NCBI GenBank assembly: GCA_903856725.1
Contig: CAIOCT010000115.1
Coordinates: 1 to 64,000 of the forward strand
DNA from: an uncultured Verrucomicrobiota bacterium
GTDB lineage: Bacteria; Verrucomicrobiota; Verrucomicrobiia; Opitutales; Opitutaceae
Length of the DNA: 64,000 nucleotides
Reading direction: 5' to 3'
Part shown: positions 63,803 through 64,000 of the stretch, piece by piece
Numbering within the stretch: position 1 is the stretch's first letter
Layout: the number at the start of each line of letters is the position of its first letter
Notes under the pieces: generated by a model
What the model was told of the DNA's origin: nothing
The model's input: the letters and a program-made list of their open reading frames with translations, nothing else
Databases searched by the model: none
Made by a program: the position numbers and the translations under genes

Positions 63803-64000
63803 TGCCCACTGTTTTACGGACATCGCCTGTTTTATTACGCCGTTCTCGAGAGCGCGGTAGTATATTACTGGTGGCCATGCTGATGGCGGCCGCAATCGCT
63901 TTGGTCTTGGGTAGCTATCTTAAATTGTCGAGTAACGCACTGAAGGTGGCGCATCGGACTTTTTTTTCCCGCGACGCGAATAATTTAGCGGAGGCTGGGT
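63802..64000 (+). CDS. PilX-like pilus assembly protein, 5' part
   Basis: The first 66 residues, running off the window. A basic leader (RRSRERGSILLVAMLMAA) and a hydrophobic helix match the N-terminus of PilX/GspK-like minor pilins, which often have ERGxxLLVAM here. The ATG overlaps the stop of the previous pseudopilin. The remainder is missing. Confidence 0.75.
   Translation, partial: MPTVLRTSPVLLRRSRERGSILLVAMLMAAAIALVLGSYLKLSSNALKVAHRTFFSRDANNLAEAG

Overview
The window looks like a chromosomal segment of a Verrucomicrobiota bacterium, most likely of the Opitutae. The reasons are a double-length UvrA of the kind known from Chlamydiae and other PVC bacteria, a caa3-type oxidase island, a short AMP-nucleosidase-like protein, a pseudopilin cluster with an orphan GspE/PilB ATPase, many starts without a clear Shine-Dalgarno, and dense mixed-strand housekeeping genes of medium-high GC. 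This placement is inference from gene content; there is no rRNA or tRNA gene here to confirm it. The first 94 bases are a pure C run that looks like an artefact or padding, after which the sequence enters the middle of a gene.

Layout. 96-2350: an SDR-family dehydrogenase (5' end missing), a D-2-hydroxyacid dehydrogenase and a lactonase-like amidohydrolase, probably sugar or sugar-acid catabolism. 2498-6300: a PhnP-like metallo-hydrolase, an SLC13/TrkA-C permease and cysteine synthase. 6341-17019: a respiratory island with caa3 oxidase subunits II-I-III-IV read leftward to a good terminator, ctaG behind it, a divergent azurin-like lipoprotein, DUF420, heme O synthase, heme A synthase, a divergent SCO protein fused to a CusF-like copper domain, and a coupled protein with two HLHP repeats. 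17045-27201: a long leftward run with an MBL hydrolase, an AMP nucleosidase family protein, a TonB-dependent receptor, a PhoD phosphatase, a small membrane protein, lipoyl synthase, a TMTC-like TPR membrane protein, a DUF6580-like protein, a cobalamin adenosyltransferase and peptide deformylase.

27281-30352 is a tightly coupled pair of unrecognised membrane proteins. One has a C-terminal helix pair reminiscent of ExbB/MotA; the other has a membrane-buried Asp followed by a long coiled coil, as in MotB/ExbD. It is the best candidate here for an undescribed machine. 30362-38234: a GT-C glycosyltransferase, dienelactone hydrolase, DUF1080 protein, MnmA, a type I phosphodiesterase and a GH13 enzyme with CBM48-like modules. 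38383-41623: gap-pgk-tpiA. 41642-49586: a prenyl synthase, FmdB, MurJ, a 15-codon ORF with a strong ribosome site, a short GNAT, L28, a MidA-like methyltransferase, a CtpA-type protease and TsaD.

49603-56670 contains two apparent frameshifts at homopolymers: one splits the double-length uvrA 3+1 ATPase modules, the other breaks a family-4 glycosyltransferase. 56711-58604 holds a small holin-IV/YvlD-like membrane protein and dihydrolipoamide dehydrogenase. A 450-base gap follows with a perfect 16-bp inverted repeat and a G-quadruplex-like tract. From 59058 to the end runs an overlapping operon: CheY-like regulator, 66-residue protein, GspE/PilB ATPase, pilin-like protein, bitopic protein, two more pseudopilins and the start of a PilX-like protein. 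No CRISPR array, insertion sequence, tRNA, rRNA or prophage was seen.
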